Assembly: GCF_001522545.3 (NCBI RefSeq)
Contig: NC_031770.1
Coordinates: 92,398,339 to 92,462,338, forward strand
DNA: 64,000 nucleotides
Direction: 5' to 3'
From: Parus major
Lineage: Eukaryota; Chordata; Aves; Passeriformes; Paridae
The position numbers and the translations under genes were made by a program. The notes below the pieces were generated by a model. That model saw nothing but the letters and a program-made list of their open reading frames with translations, did not search any database and was not told where the DNA came from. Shown piece by piece: positions 1-13,900 of the stretch. Numbering within the stretch: position 1 is the first letter of the stretch; each line of letters starts with the position of its first letter.

Positions 1-2390
1 GCTTAGGAAAGCAAATAGAGAAAGAAAAGAAAGACCAAGAAATTAATAGGGCACAACCCCATTCCATTTCTTAATCAGGGGAGCAAAGGCAGCATGAAAA
101 CCAGACATTTTCTCAAAATCTGAATACTTATAGTGCACTATGATATCTAGTGACTTGCTGCACTTTCTCACATGCTGCATGGCTTGCAACAACCACAAGT
201 CTACTGTAACAGCCAGCAGTTGGGAAAAAAGCCTGGTTGTGCCTGTTTAAAGGAGGTACAGAAGACAGATGTGACTTGCTTGCCTGAAGTCTAAAGAAAG
301 CATTAACAAATTTGGGGGTTTTAAGTTGCCAAGCATGACTTCACAGTGCTTCCAACACCATAGGAGTTGAGATCTTCCTTTCATTCTCAGTTCATAACCA
401 CTTTTTTAGCTGCTCACACACCTTTTCTGGTATTTTCAGCCTCCAATACACAAAAACTTGCAAGCAAACTCATGGCCTGACAACTGCAGCTGCTGTGGAA
501 AATACTCATTCTCTAATCAAGTCCTGTCTAATTATCTTCTGTCAGATGAGAAAGTTATTTCTTTAACAGAACTCACAGAAAATGGGGTTTTCTGATGATG
601 TATGTATCATCATATATTTTCTCAGACAGCTTCCCTGCTCCTCTTCTACATGCTACCAAGATGATCAACTCTGCCATGCAATTCTCTTGTACTAGCATTC
701 TCTGCTCCATTTCAACCAAAATAAGATGCATTTTCAGAGGATGTTTAAACAGCTCCAGGGTCATTTATTTGTATTTGCTTAAATTTATAGCTTGGAATGT
801 GTCAAGGTCTACCAGTACAGCAAGACAACGTACAGCCGAGTACCGAGTCCTCCTCCTGTGTGGCTTACAAACGCCTCTGTAAAGCCTTGACCTTTAGACT
901 GAGCTGAGTAAGTTCCCCAGTTTACCTTTTCACTGAAATTAGAGTTCCTGATTTCTCTGGTACAGAGAGAGTTTATTTGAATATGGTGAATCAACAATAT
1001 GCTTTGAAATTATACTTTCTAATTCATCAAATGACTAGGTGACTTTCCTTTTAATTTGAAAGCTGTATTGTTCAAGACCTCTCCCAACTAATTCCACCTA
1101 CAGCAGAAAAATATCTTCTTTATTTCATCCGCCTAGAAAGAGTAACACAATCCTAAAACACATCTTAAAGCCAAACTGTAGATTGTCCAGGGACTGCAGC
1201 TGTAATTCTTTGTGTAATTTCTCTTTAGCAGTTCAAAATATCTCTCCCTGAGACATTTCTATTGATGGGATTTTGTCTCCAGTGTTTATAATGTTTAATT
1301 CCATTCACTCTCAGAATCTTATCCTAGTCTATACTGCATTCAACCCCTTGTTTTAGTCTTCTACCTCTTGCCATTGAGGTGTATATACCTTGTATACTGC
1401 TTTTCTTCTCTATTTTAAATACTGGTTCTGTAATCTTCCTGATTTTCCAATGGCTATCGATTTCCAATGGCTACTGATTTTTTTTTCTCTCATTCTATCA
1501 TATATACACACTTGATAATGAGGAGACTTCTTTGCATCATCCTGACTAAAAATCTTTAGTCACGATGACTTAAAAATCACAAGTTGAGAGTGTCTTTCTT
1601 CTTACCTTCAGTTCTAAAAAATAAAGGTCAGCAGTGGTTGGACTAAAATCATCATCTTACATGAAGATTGACATTATGTGGAAGGATTTATGAAGTCAGC
1701 TGTAGAGATAAAGTACTAAGATGCCATTTAAGAGGTATAAGCCAGCTTGAATGAGATTCAAAACACATGACAACCTCTACATGACTAGATGGAGAAATAC
1801 TTCTGGTTTCTCAGGTTCAAGGGTTCATTATGATTTTACTCCTCTGTATGATAAAATCCAGGGAAGATTCTTGTCTTTGCATTTTACCGCATGCTCTGGA
1901 TTCTACTGAAAGTCAGACATGTATTTGGTAAATACAGCATACTATATAGCCCCCTTTTCTAGATGGATTATCAGGGTGTCAGCTTTTCAATGGTACAATG
2001 CAGTATTTTACAAGTAAGTGGCAAGACATCATCTAAAATTTACATGTCCTAGGAACACAACTGAGATTATGTTGTCTTTCAGCAAATACAAGTTTAAAAT
2101 TACACAGAAGAATAGATAGAGGAAAAAAGTTAAAAAACTCCTTTTCATTCTGGCATATTTTTTGCTAGAAAGATGATTGTCTTCTCAATGAAACTAAATC
2201 CAAACATTCAAATCAAATGTTCAGACAATTGCTCATATCGGAGGATTTTCACGTGTTGCTACCTGCCAGTAATGAAGAAGCATGTGTATTCTCTCTGTTA
2301 ATGTCTGTGTAGGATCTACTGCTCCTCCTCATTATTCCAAGAACAACATAGATTGCTGGTGCTATATTATTCCTCCCACACCTCCTCCCA
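1..2390. other. Unassigned AT-rich non-coding DNA
   Basis: I see no exon, RNA gene or recognisable mobile element. Open frames are short (95 codons at most) and overlap one another on both strands, as expected by chance. A small direct duplication of TTCCAATGGCT lies at about 1446-1472. The rest is unique-looking sequence typical of a bird intron or intergenic region. Confidence 0.6.
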
Positions 2391-2700
2391 TGCTGGTTTT
2401 GGCTGAGATAGAGTTAATTTTCCTCACAGTATCTAGTAGGGAGGGGGCTATGCTTTGGATTTGTGCCAACCACAGCAGGGATGGGTTTGCTATTGCTGAG
2501 CCTTACACAGAGTCTTTTCCAGCCTCTTCTGCTCCTCATACCACCCAAACAGTGATGGCTGAAAGCCAGTGTAGGCTGGAGGTGCACAAGAAGTTGAGAG
2601 GGATCACAGCTAGGACAGCTGACCTCAACTGACCAAAGGGTCCCAGCAAATAAAAGGCCTGGACAATAGAAAACAGGAAAGAACCGACTAAGACAGTGGA
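2391..2700 (+). mobile_element. ERV LTR fragment (5' part, avian ERVL-like)
   Basis: The block opens with TGCTGGTTTTGGCTGAGATA and runs through AGAGTTAATTTTCC, GGGGGCTATGCTTTGGATTT, a TTGCTGAGCCTTACACAGAG stretch and GACAGCTGACCTCAACTGAC. I recognise this series as the U3 part of a common avian retroviral LTR family. AAATAAAAGGCCTGG near 2650 sits where the LTR TATA box is expected. The copy is diverged and appears to have lost its R-U5 end, because similarity fades after about 2640-2760. The 116-codon open frame crossing it is a by-product and not a gene. The exact family name and the right border are uncertain. Confidence 0.75.
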
Positions 2701-5281
2701 ATGTTCTGGCTTTGCTTATGCTAGGAGACCTGAGAATTCACCTCACTCCAGGAACAGGTTGTACACACAGCTATGTCTTGACTGTACACAGAACTTAGTT
2801 CTGGAAACACAATTGCTTTTTCATGCTGGAGGCAGATACCCAGGTATCAAAGAAAGAGAAATCTTTGTTTCTGTACTCCGTTGCCAATTTAAGGAGGTAG
2901 GTTTAGGCTGTTTGTCTGTCTTGCAGGAAAGGTGAGTATGTTGAAACACATTAGGGCAGTTTTCATGCTCTTTTTTTTCAACAGACTAGAGGCATTACAT
3001 TATAACCACACTTCTGTTTTGTCTTGATCACAGTGCAGCCATTATATACTGGGAACACGCTGGACTGATTACACCCTTGAAAAAAACTGGAAGATGGTCC
3101 CTCCCCCACAGTATGGCACAATAATGAGACTTCTGCAAAAATTTCAGAAACAAAAAGCTATATAGGTGGAGCTTTTATTGACTATATAAATGAGCTAGTT
3201 CACACCATTCTTATTTCTGGAATAGACACTTTCCTGACAAAAAGATTTCCTGATAGTTTCAAGAAGCGATTGTACAAGATTTCAGAACAAGATTGGTTTG
3301 GCCTAATGGGTGCCGAATTCTTAGTGATGAGCCTTAAAAACACCTTAAAAAAAGTACTGTCATGGCCTTCTCCACAGTGTGCTGTTCTTTTATTCCCTGT
3401 TCTTTGTGTCATGTTTGAGTCTGGGGAGCAGCTTGTTTGCCAGAGGCTCTTGATCAGGGGCTGTGACTAAAGCACCATGCAGGGAATTCTGTTTTCTTAC
3501 TAACACAGAGCCCAGTGGAGTCTGCCTGAAAAAAAAATAAGTTTTTGTCTATCCTCTAGTCAAAACACTCAGCAAGGGCTAAATTGGTTACCAATTTTGT
3601 TGGGATTTAACTTCTCTCTTTAAAATTTCCTGGGGCTGCTTAGAAATATGTTCTCAGTAACCTTTTCTTTGATAGAAATGTCTTTCTTGCTCTAACCCTT
3701 TCATAGCAAATCACTTTCCATTTCAATTCTTACTGTGTTACTTCAAAAAGAAATAACTTTTATAAGAATCTTCAAAATATTTTTTGACTTCTCCAAGTGA
3801 AGACACATTACTGTCAGAGGCTAAGTTTTTTCTCCCTTTCAAGGATTCTTCCCTCACAGACGTCCATGGGCCTAATTAGAGCCCTTGGCTGGATACTTCT
3901 AATGAAAGAAAGTTCACATTTAAAAAGCTGTAGTATTGGAATGCATCTCATGAAAGAACCTGTAAATAAACAGTAATACCTCATCAGTGAATATTTCTGG
4001 TTTTGGAAGAGTATGACCACTGGAAAATTTTCTCTTTATTGGGGGGGAAATTTTTTGAGGGTTGAAATAATGCCTAAATTAGGCTAAATCTGAGCTGAAA
4101 AACAGCAGCTTCCTTTGTCACAGAAGGATCCTTCACAGTCATTCATTTTATCACACAATTTCCTCCCTCTGGGAAGGACACAACATCATCTCATAATGCA
4201 GTGAAGTACTTTGTGAGTAAGTGTCTACATCCTGTGGTGACAAAACGGAGACACTGCTGTTCAGCAAACAGACCACCCCGTGTAGCACCTGCGTTCCTGC
4301 GTGACACACCGTGGTGACTGACCGTGCTGTGCTGCACTAGCCTTTGTTTGTTCGGAGGCTGAAGGCATTGCTAGACCGTTCTTAAACAGTCACTGTCCTC
4401 CACAACTCTGCTTTAGCAATTTGAGCCCATTAAAGTCTCACTGAATACATGGATCATTAAGTTTGAGGATATAGGAACCAAACTTTACAGTCACCAGCTT
4501 CCTTCAAAATCACAGAATCACTCATCTAAAAATTTAGATGAGAAATGCCTGCTAAGTAAACTGTATGGTCACAACTATTCTGCAGCTAAGATCTCTGGCA
4601 CAGATGGATTTCAATGGACTGAAAAATCAGTATAAAAATTCAGTGATGTCTTTGCAGAATGTATCTAGTTAGGGGACTGTGCGAGTTCCATTTTCAGTGG
4701 GTACTTTGCAGCTCATCCTTATGGATACAGACTGAGACAATATCTCTCTGAATGATCTGTGGATCTTGCTCCATGACATATTTGATGTGACACTGCAATT
4801 TTTCCACTTGCCTATATTATTTACCTTAGCAATACTCACAACCTAATTTTTGCATCTCCTTTCAGTCGTGTTCTGTTTTTATTTGAATAATGTTATGCCT
4901 TTGTTTCAGGTTGCAGGTTTTAAAATAAAATGTTTCCTACCAGTCACTGTCAGGATGATCTAGGGCTTTTAGAGATAACCCTCTGATTTTACAAGTGTTT
5001 CTCCTAATTCTCATCTGCTTTATTTGTATTACCAAACACTAGGGGTGATTGTAATCCTGTGTGTGCTTGTTACTCAGAGTCCAATATCTGACTGATCTTT
5101 TATTAGTGGATATTCTCCAGGTGCCTGTTCATGACCTCCCATTATCCTATCTTTTTGATAATTTCATTATTCTATAGCATCACTACCCTTTCCCTCTCCA
5201 ACCCAGAGGTCCAATGCTACTTTTACCAGTTCAGGCCAATAGACCACCAAACACCATCTTCCTTATCTGAGCTGTATTTGA
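2701..5281. other. Unassigned non-coding DNA
   Basis: No gene or mobile element is recognisable. The short frames at 3200-3470 lie opposite one another and lack supporting splice sites or coding bias. The one notable feature is the local CpG cluster at 4245-4380, listed separately. Confidence 0.55.
4245..4380. other. Isolated CpG-retaining patch
   Basis: Eight CpG dinucleotides (C at 4246, 4279, 4292, 4300, 4310, 4323, 4353 and 4377) fall within 133 bases, whereas most of the surrounding kilobases have almost none. The patch is too small for a classical CpG island. It could be a recently inserted sequence, a small regulatory element kept unmethylated, or chance. No open frame or known repeat was recognised in it. 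Confidence 0.4.
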
Positions 5282-5690
5282 TGCCTTGAGAAGGCTGACC
5301 TAGAACAGAGGCTAGACAGAGTTAAGAATAAAGTAGGTATTTATTGAAAGACCTTAAAGGCTACACTTTGGACAGTACAAGAGCCTGCCCAGGGCTGCAC
5401 CCAAGACAGACCTATGGGCACAAAAGAAATGACTAGCCAAGAGATCTCATAAGTTTTGGTCCATCTGCATATTTGGGTTAATTGTCCAATTACAGCTTCA
5501 GGTTATGAAATCCCATCCTTCTTGTTTTCTCTCTTCAGTCCACTGTTGTTTATGCTTTTGGGCCTGAAACTTGTAGCTATTGTCCTTGGTATCAAGTTGA
5601 AAAATAATTTGTCTACTCTGTGAAGAGAGCTCACTAACACTTAATATGAAGCGCAAAACTACACACCTAGGCAGCACTGAATATGGAAAA
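5282..5690 (-). mobile_element. ERV LTR fragment, antisense
   Basis: On the complementary strand this reads as a retroviral LTR end. There is a long U3-like stretch, then an AATAAA polyadenylation signal (complement of TTTATT at 5340-5345), then a short R-U5 containing CTCTGTTCTAGGTCAGCC, ending in CA at 5282-5283. The motifs TTATAAGTTTTGGTCCAT-like at 5450 and TTAATTGTCCAATTACAGCT at 5478 match an LTR I recall from songbird genomes. The left border is good; the right one is approximate. No retroviral genes adjoin it, so it is a solo or truncated LTR. Confidence 0.65.
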
Positions 5691-8145
5691 TATGAAAGCT
5701 AAAACTTTGGGCATCATTTTCACCATAAATGCTTTTGGATAACCAAGGTTTGCCAGTTATATTGTCTGTGTAAAGATTTTGACAGCCATTTTTGTGATAC
5801 AGAACAGTTAAAATTTTCCAGAGGTTACTCACATCTCTGACTATTCATGTTCAGGTGATTTTCACCCTATTCCTGCAATCTTATCTTTAGCTTTGATTAA
5901 ATATCTTAGCAGGGTTAAGGCTGTCAGACACATAACAAAGAGCAAAACTTAAAGGAAGAACTGTATTTACCTTTTTGAGGCTAGGTTATTATTTTCAAGT
6001 GATAACTGGTCACTGTTACTAGATTTTAGATGTCTGGGAATCACTTGTGTATCTTCTCATCACTAGACACCGTGACAACATTTTGATGGTTTTACAAATG
6101 AGTTTTTTATTCCTCTCAGATATTCTGGATATACAGGATAAATCTGTCAGGATTCTTCCTCACATAACTTTTTAACATACTTTTTTCTACCTTCTGTCCA
6201 GAAAGTTTCTAGAAAAACCTTAATTTTGCCTTAATTTTTAACTCGCATTAATTTTTGAGAAAAGTGTCTTCTTGGAACAAAATGGGAACTGACATCCTCA
6301 AAAGACTGAACTATTTCATCAGCAATAGTTATTACAAATTTCTGCAATCCTGCCCACCAGGGATGGGAATTAGAACATAAGCTTCATTTACCTATCTGAA
6401 TAATGATGACTTATGGACCTTAGTGATGTGACAGACTTAATTGAACTAGATACAAAAGGTTCAGCATAGAACAACTTCCCTAAGTCATACTTATTCTGTT
6501 TCTACTCTCTTGGAAAAGTATTAAGACACCTGCTTGCTCAGGAATTCAACAGACTGAAGTTAAAATGCTGTGATTTTCAATTATTTACCACATGTCTATG
6601 CTTCCCAACCAATTGCAAACTTTCTCTGTTCAGGCAGTTTTGGGGTGTTTGTGTATGTGTCTGTGTGTGTTTATTTCAGTTCCCTCTACACTAGAAAATT
6701 AGCGCACTGAAATCATGGAGACTGAAGACTCCCTAGAGGTGGCTCCACTATGAGGACCCTGTGATTAAAAATGACTAAAGGGCGGTGACAGCAGTGGATC
6801 CAGCTAAACAGACATGAAATGAGGAATAAATTAATTCTAGTACTCTATATAAAGGGAGTCTGGGGTAGTACTTTATATGTCAGACCTCCTTTTTTGTGTG
6901 TACTATTGTTACTTATTATAGCAAAAGTTTAAATAAGTGACTCATAGGTTGATCCAGTCTAGACTATCCTCTGGGAAGCTCACCAGGAAAATTTGTGCTC
7001 TGGTTTTGGGCTTCTTGCTCCCTTTTCAGAGTTTCTACATGCACATATGCCCACTGATTGCATGGCATGCCTAGTCTACCAGAGGCAGTCAGGGAAATGA
7101 TAAAAGATGTCAACATTAAACCAGGAATCCATTTGATTATTGCAGCTTCAGCTGCATCATATTCAAAATTTTAATGGATGATTGCATTCTTTAACATTCT
7201 TCATATATGTGGCTGCAGCTAAGTTTTGAGAAATTTAGTTCTTCAAAATCACTAAATGTTTTGGATTTTTTTAATGTAAAACACTCACAGGTGTCCTCCA
7301 TGTGACCAAAAACATTTTAAAATTTGAAAATATGCATTGATGTGTCTATGCAGATCCTAGTGAGTGATCTATTGCTTGCAATAAAATCCTCAAATTGTTT
7401 CCTGGTCAGGTGATGTTTAATACAATCTTCTGTATTTAATTTGCTCTTAACCAGGTAATTTGCTGGTTATCCACTGGAAAAAAAAAAAAATTCTCATTAT
7501 TGTTTAGCTGCAGAATAACTTTTCCCTTGAGATGTTTTCCCCAAGGATTTGTTCATCCTGGTGCTAACGTCACTTTCAAATAACATATGAAGGTCAGGCT
7601 TATTAGAAAGATTTTGTTTCCTTCTGTTAACTTAGGTGGTATTTTATAGGCTGACAATCAACTGGCAATCAGTTTATGAGATACTTTTTTGAGTAATGAA
7701 GAATTTCTTATTGTCTAGGTTCCCTATTTTAATAATACCAACAGATACTTTGCTTTTTATCCCAAAGACCAACCAAAACTGTTATGTTAAGATAGTTTGA
7801 AGATATGAGATTTACATACCTGACTGATAAAAGGTTTTAAGCTTTCAGAACTATATTTTGGGGGAAAAAAATAAAAATAGAAGGGTGGCTGACATCCATT
7901 TACTGGATGATTATCCTGCATCAAAAGCATTTCTGTGTCAACAGAAAGGGATCTTTTGCATTTCTGCCTGGAACTAAACTGAGACTAGGCAATTAATTCC
8001 AAGTACAACAGAATCTCTCTTAAAAAGTCCTCAGACTGATTAAATGACAGAGGTTGTAAGGCGGAGGAGACATATTTATTAAAATAAATTTCTGTTTCTT
8101 CAGATTGAGTTTAAAAGTAGTTTGTGAGTAGCAGAGAAACAGACA

Positions 8146-8177
8146 TGTTTCAACTTGGGTAACACTAAGTTGAAACA
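8146..8177. repeat. Inverted repeat, 11-bp stem with 10-nt loop
   Basis: TGTTTCAACTT at 8146-8156 is the exact reverse complement of AAGTTGAAACA at 8167-8177, with a 10-base loop between. It could form a hairpin in DNA or RNA. No terminator function is implied in a vertebrate context, and it may be chance. Confidence 0.6.
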
Positions 8178-10880
8178 CTACACAGGAATAGATGTGTCCT
8201 GTTACTCTCTATGTGAGAAAAGAATGTTCCTCACACACACTTATCTGCTGAGATATCTGCAATATTTGTTACATATTTCAGCTAGCCTTTCTAGTTAGAT
8301 TTTTTAATTACGAGCATTCAAAAGTCCATGAAGTGCCTGTGATTGCACCACAGCTAGGAAAGACTGAAGCTGCCCTTATTTCACACACCTGAGTCAGTGT
8401 TGGAGGGGGTGCAGGTGCCCAAGTGTTGGCACTGAGGGCTGAATGGGCTCTCTGTGTTGATGTGAGCCTGTGAAAGGGGAAAGTAAAAACTTTGCTTTAA
8501 TGTTTGTCTTTTTGTTTCAGTCTACTGAAGACACTAATTAAATATTTATTTTTATTTGTAATGGATTATTTTTCCCTGGGTAGAATCTTTATTGCCAGTG
8601 GTGTTACTAATAAGAGATCTTCCTGCCTTTCCACGTGGACCTTTCTCATTATCATCTCCCTGCTTTCTCCCCTTTGTCCCGCTGAGGGTGTGTGAGAGAG
8701 CACATGGGTAGTATTTTGGCTGCTGACTAAGGCAGTGGTGGAGACCCAGGTTACTTTACAACACCTAGTCTGGACACATTTCAAAAAATGTTACAGCATG
8801 CATGCCTGTGCAGGGCATTGAACTGTATGCTGTGGATAGATACAAAACTTGTTTAGTTCTGACTCCCTTTCTGGGAATACAGAGGTGGGAACAAGTCACA
8901 CTAATTAAACCACTTCCTGAAGAGTTTTTCCCTGTTTCTCAAGACATTCTGAACTTTTGGTACATTCTGAAATGAATGTCCTTGCCTCTTATCTATCTCA
9001 GGGACACAGGGTCTCCCCATACTTACCCACCTGCTCTCCATTTTCCCCTCTATCAGAACGGTGCATCCTGTACTCCACTCCATTCCCTTGGGAACAGACC
9101 AGCTGTTGCTCACTCTATGGAGTGCACTCTGAGAGCCCCATGAAGTACACTTTGAATACTGCTTTAGCAAAGCCCATGTACAGGCAAAAATTCTAAACAT
9201 TTCTTCAGCAAGATGTTCATTATGTGTGAAGCTTTCTTTTTACCTCCCCCCCCATGTTTTATCTAAATAGATAATATCTAAATCATTGTGGTTTTTATCT
9301 TAATAAATGGATCAAAAAAGTCCCCCCAGAAGGTTTTACCAAGTTGCAATGCTTCCTCCCAAGTTAACAGCATCACTTCCAAATGAAAAAGTTGTTCCAT
9401 TCTTGGATACTTACCTCTATAAATAGGAGGATTAGATTCAGTTTTCTCATTCCTCTACTCATGCATACACTTACCCATAATTGGGATCTCTTACTTTACA
9501 TCTCCTTCCTAAGAAATTAGGTGTGTGAGTATCTGAGAGATGGGATGAGTTTTAAAGTACTTGACACTTGTCAAATTCCAGATATAAATTAGACTCTGTA
9601 ATTTAAAAAAAGCCATTTAAATACCATTGGGATAAAAAGTATTAGCACAATCTAATTTGCATATGCAGCCATGTAAATTCAAATTAAATAATGAATAACA
9701 GTTTATGCTTCATCTGAGGTATTCTCATTTTTTCCCTTAGAAAATAATCTAAAAAAACACAAGATATTCTATATTCACAACTTTGGATTAGAAGAAGATT
9801 TTAGTAAATAATATCATTTATTGGTGATAATAGCTTTAAGATCTGATTTCTTGGAAGGTGTTCTACTCTTGTTTGATAAATGAACTGCAACTAAATTACT
9901 GCGCAAATTTATATGCAGGAATTGCAGTCACTAATTGGAAGCTGAAAGCACCAGACATTCCACTAGCCCTAGCCTATAATCCTAGTAATAGGATTATTGA
10001 AAAATCTGTCCTTAAATATTGTGTTCCAGGAGTAAAGCACTCCTTTGAAAAATTCAAAGGTTTAATTTAGGCAACATTAGAAATATACTTCACGGCCTAT
10101 TCTGTGCTGATAGGCAAAATGAGCTACTCAGCAGGGAGAAGGAAAAAATGCACATAGGAAAAAAAAAAGAAATTAGACTGGCCTTTACATTCATCTCACT
10201 GTATGACATGTATTTTTCACCACTGCTTATATACATTTTGGTTCATAAAATTCAACAGTATAAAGTGCACATAAAACATGCATATGCTTTCAATTCAGAT
10301 TACTAGAACAGACCTGTTAATGGAAAGGCACTAATATGAGCTATTTCTTTCACGTATAATCCTGAAATAAAATGTTCATCTATTACTTCCAGCTAAATCT
10401 ACCAGTTGAGCAAAAGTAATAGACTCTTAGAGGTCAAAATATTGGTTGTTACAAATGCCCTGTTCAGTTCCTAGCAAGACGCTTCAAAGTTTCACCAAAT
10501 TAGAGCTTTTCTTTCTTTAAATAAGAGATCCTGTGCAGTCATCTACCCCACTATTTCAATTGTCAGATATTTAAAAAGAAGCCTTTTTGGACCACAGCTT
10601 TTGTATCAGTCATTCCTAGCAAAATATAGGAAGGCTTCATAGATACAGGACATAGTTTTGTATATATGCACACCTTCCTCCTGCACACTGTAAAGGATTT
10701 GAAGACTCAGTGGAAATCTGTTTAATAAGATCCCACAGTGTTGTCAGTGTGGCTGTTGGTACTCTTAATGTCTTTCTTTTCATTGTATTTCATGTGCATT
10801 AATATCAAAAGTTTTGCTTTCAGGAATATTAGTTGTAGATACCCCACACCCCAAGTGTTATAAGCTTATTGTAAACAATA

Positions 10881-10939
10881 TTTCCTTTCTTCCTTTTCCT
10901 TCTTTTTTTTTTTTCTTTTATTTTTTCTTTCCCCTTTTT
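10881..10939. repeat. Polypyrimidine tract
   Basis: About 60 bases are almost entirely T and C, including a run of twelve or more T. This is low-complexity sequence and is not followed by a convincing splice acceptor with an exon. Confidence 0.7.
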
Positions 10940-13900
10940 AATCTTATTGCTTGAACATAAAATTGGGTATGTGTCATCCTTTGGGAAACATGGGGATTCA
11001 AACAAGATGTCAATGGAATTCTAATTTTTCTCAATTTCATTCCAGCAAAGTATTTCTGCAGGCATTACACTCTTTGCAGCATCACAATATCATAGACTAC
11101 TTGGTATAAAGATAAATTCTTCAAGGAGGATGCAAATATAATTTTTAAAACTTTATATTAAAAATAACTTCTTCATGGTATAGAGTGCAATTTTTATTTC
11201 TGATTGATTTATATAATGTAATCTATACCATTCAGATTATTTCTTTGGCTTTAGTCAGCTTTTCTATCTGAGGATGATTTTTAAACTCAATATTTTAATT
11301 GATAGACCATTAACAACATTTAATATTAACAAGTTTCAAAGTTATACAGTCTTTTTAAAAAAGAGAGGATTAGTAGAAAAGAATTGATGACAATTTGTAG
11401 GACCAAATACTTGATATATTAATGGAAAAAGAGACATCCTTGAACTTGCTTCAACCCAAGAGGGTGAAAAAGAAATTAAAATTAGATTATTTGTGAAAAC
11501 TAAAATAGGATCCTGTATGAGTGAAATTACAGTACCTGAGAATATCCTGTATTTACAGTTCAGAAATGTAGAGGTTACAGAATTCTTCCTGATCAAAACA
11601 TAAATTGTTTTTATTTTACAGTGTTCCAAGGTAGGAAAATCACTGAGATTCTTTCATATTTTCATAATAAAGAAAGTTTTACTTACTTTGTCTGTCTAAG
11701 TCATACCTGAATTTTATCTGGACAGGCTATAAAGTAGTCTATTTTTGTGAGATAAAATTAAACAGTTTCTTCCTTCATCTTCCTAAATGAGACGTTTATT
11801 TACCTGTAATGATGCCTAAGGATTTTCAGCTTTTTATATCTATATTTATATATTTGTAGCTTTGTAAATTTTTAATATATACCTGTATAGTTTCTAGCAT
11901 TTTCTTACACTTTAGAGTAGTAAATTACCCTTTCTCACACATTATGCCACCTTCTTGAAATTCTGTTTTTCTTATTTTCAAGAAAATAATTTCAAATAAG
12001 GATACTCTGTTTTGCACCAGCACCTAGGAGACCTAACAAAATATAGGGCTAAGAACCCTTGGAGAGACTTAGGCAGGCCCCAGAGTGGGTTACCAGGGCA
12101 TCTGGTCTCCTATGGGATGTGCTTGCTAGATCTGCTAATTAATTAAACTCATAAAATTTGTGAAAATCTGATGCCAGATGTGGGCATAGCTATATTTTGA
12201 GAACACTAAAGTTTTCATTAAAAAACTTCTCTTTGGGTTACCATTTTAATATCATCTGGAAAGTTTATCTTTCAATTCTAGGCAACAGTAGCATTATGAT
12301 GAAACACGGGTTAAAAATTCCAGATATGTTCTGAAACCCTCACTCTTCTGAGGGGAGAGATGGCCTCAGCCTTTGGAAAAAGAGGCAGAGAAAAAGTTTG
12401 GCCGTGTGCTGCCTTCCCTTGCCTTCCCTGGTGACAGTCTGCATTCTATCTCCCTTTTACAGGTGAGCCAGCATATAAATTCTTCAGAAGAACAGCTCAG
12501 GGAACCACAGCACATGGTCAGATCTAAATGAAACAGCTTGAGCCTGTACATTACCCACAAGGAAGATAGCACTGAGACAATACAGGCAAAATTCAGCTTT
12601 GCTTGCTCGGTTCCTGGCCATTGTGTGTATCTTGCCTCACCATTTTAACTATTTCAGAATGTAATTATGTTATAGAGTGGCCTCTGCAATCCTCCAGAAT
12701 ATTCTCTACCTATATATTCATCAAGAAGCTGAATTTTTATGCCAAGTGTTGCAATTGGTTCCTCCCATGTGGTTTCTTTCATTATAAATTCTAAGGGTAA
12801 CTCTTTATTTAGCACCTTCTAGATGTAAATAAATGCTTCTATTGGTTTTTTTGGATCTTTAAATCATGTGAATAGCTGCTGAGATGATTAGCACTATTAT
12901 TTGGTGGATGGGGATGCAATTTGCTCCCCTTTTATAGCAACATTTATCATCCTCTCCAGACTGGAAATGTTTATTCAAATAGCACAAATAAAGAAAAACT
13001 AGAAATATTAGTTATTAAAATAAGAAAGATTATTTTCAGGAAACACAAAATGAACACATTATTTGAAATTGAACAAAAGAGCAAGATATTCCAGGTGGAA
13101 AAGAATTTAATTAAAATTTAAAAGTTGGAAGAAAAAAGTAAACGATTTTTCATAAGCATGTGGTGAAGCTAATAGGCCAAATATAGGATTCACTCTGGGT
13201 TAAGAAAAAAATAGAATATACTAGTGTCCCAGTTTGGTCAGGAATGAAAACTATATTGGTGGTACAACAAGATGGAGATGGTCTTTCTAAAACAGCTGCC
13301 AATAGTAGAGTTTACAAGAGGGATGTATCAGCAGCTCTCTTTTGCTGCATCATGAACTTCAAAGTGAATACTTTTTCCACTTTGTCTTGTCAAACATTAT
13401 TGTAAAACTTCTAGGGGATTTGAGGAAATCTTTTTGCAGTAAAATATATTGGACAGATGAGAAAAAGGCTGTAATGAGTTTTACTAAGACAAGGGATTTA
13501 CCACTGAGAAAACATTGTAAGTAAATTACTCCTTTATTTTAGTTTTCCTTAGATAATTTTATAGAGGCCTGAACAAGTGGTGATAAATGAAGTAAACATA
13601 TTTCAAAGAAATTCATACCAAATCAATCAACATTTAGTGACAGAAGTGGTCCCACAGATATCTGACGACTGTTGTATGAACAAGCACTTCAAGTATTCAG
13701 AACACTGATACACTGGGCCCAGCTGAACAGAAAATAAGCATATTTAATTTATACTTTATTGATGAATGTGTTTTTGTTTTTATCCATTACAAGAGGTACA
13801 AGCCTAAATGAAAAGAAAAATAAGATTTTGAAGAGGAAACGTTAGGATACTGGCTCACAAATATTTACAATCTTTCTAAATATAAGCAATCTTTTCTGTT

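Noticed and set aside
2282..2632. 116-codon plus-strand frame
   Set aside because: It mostly lies in the ERV LTR at 2391 and is not a retroviral gene.
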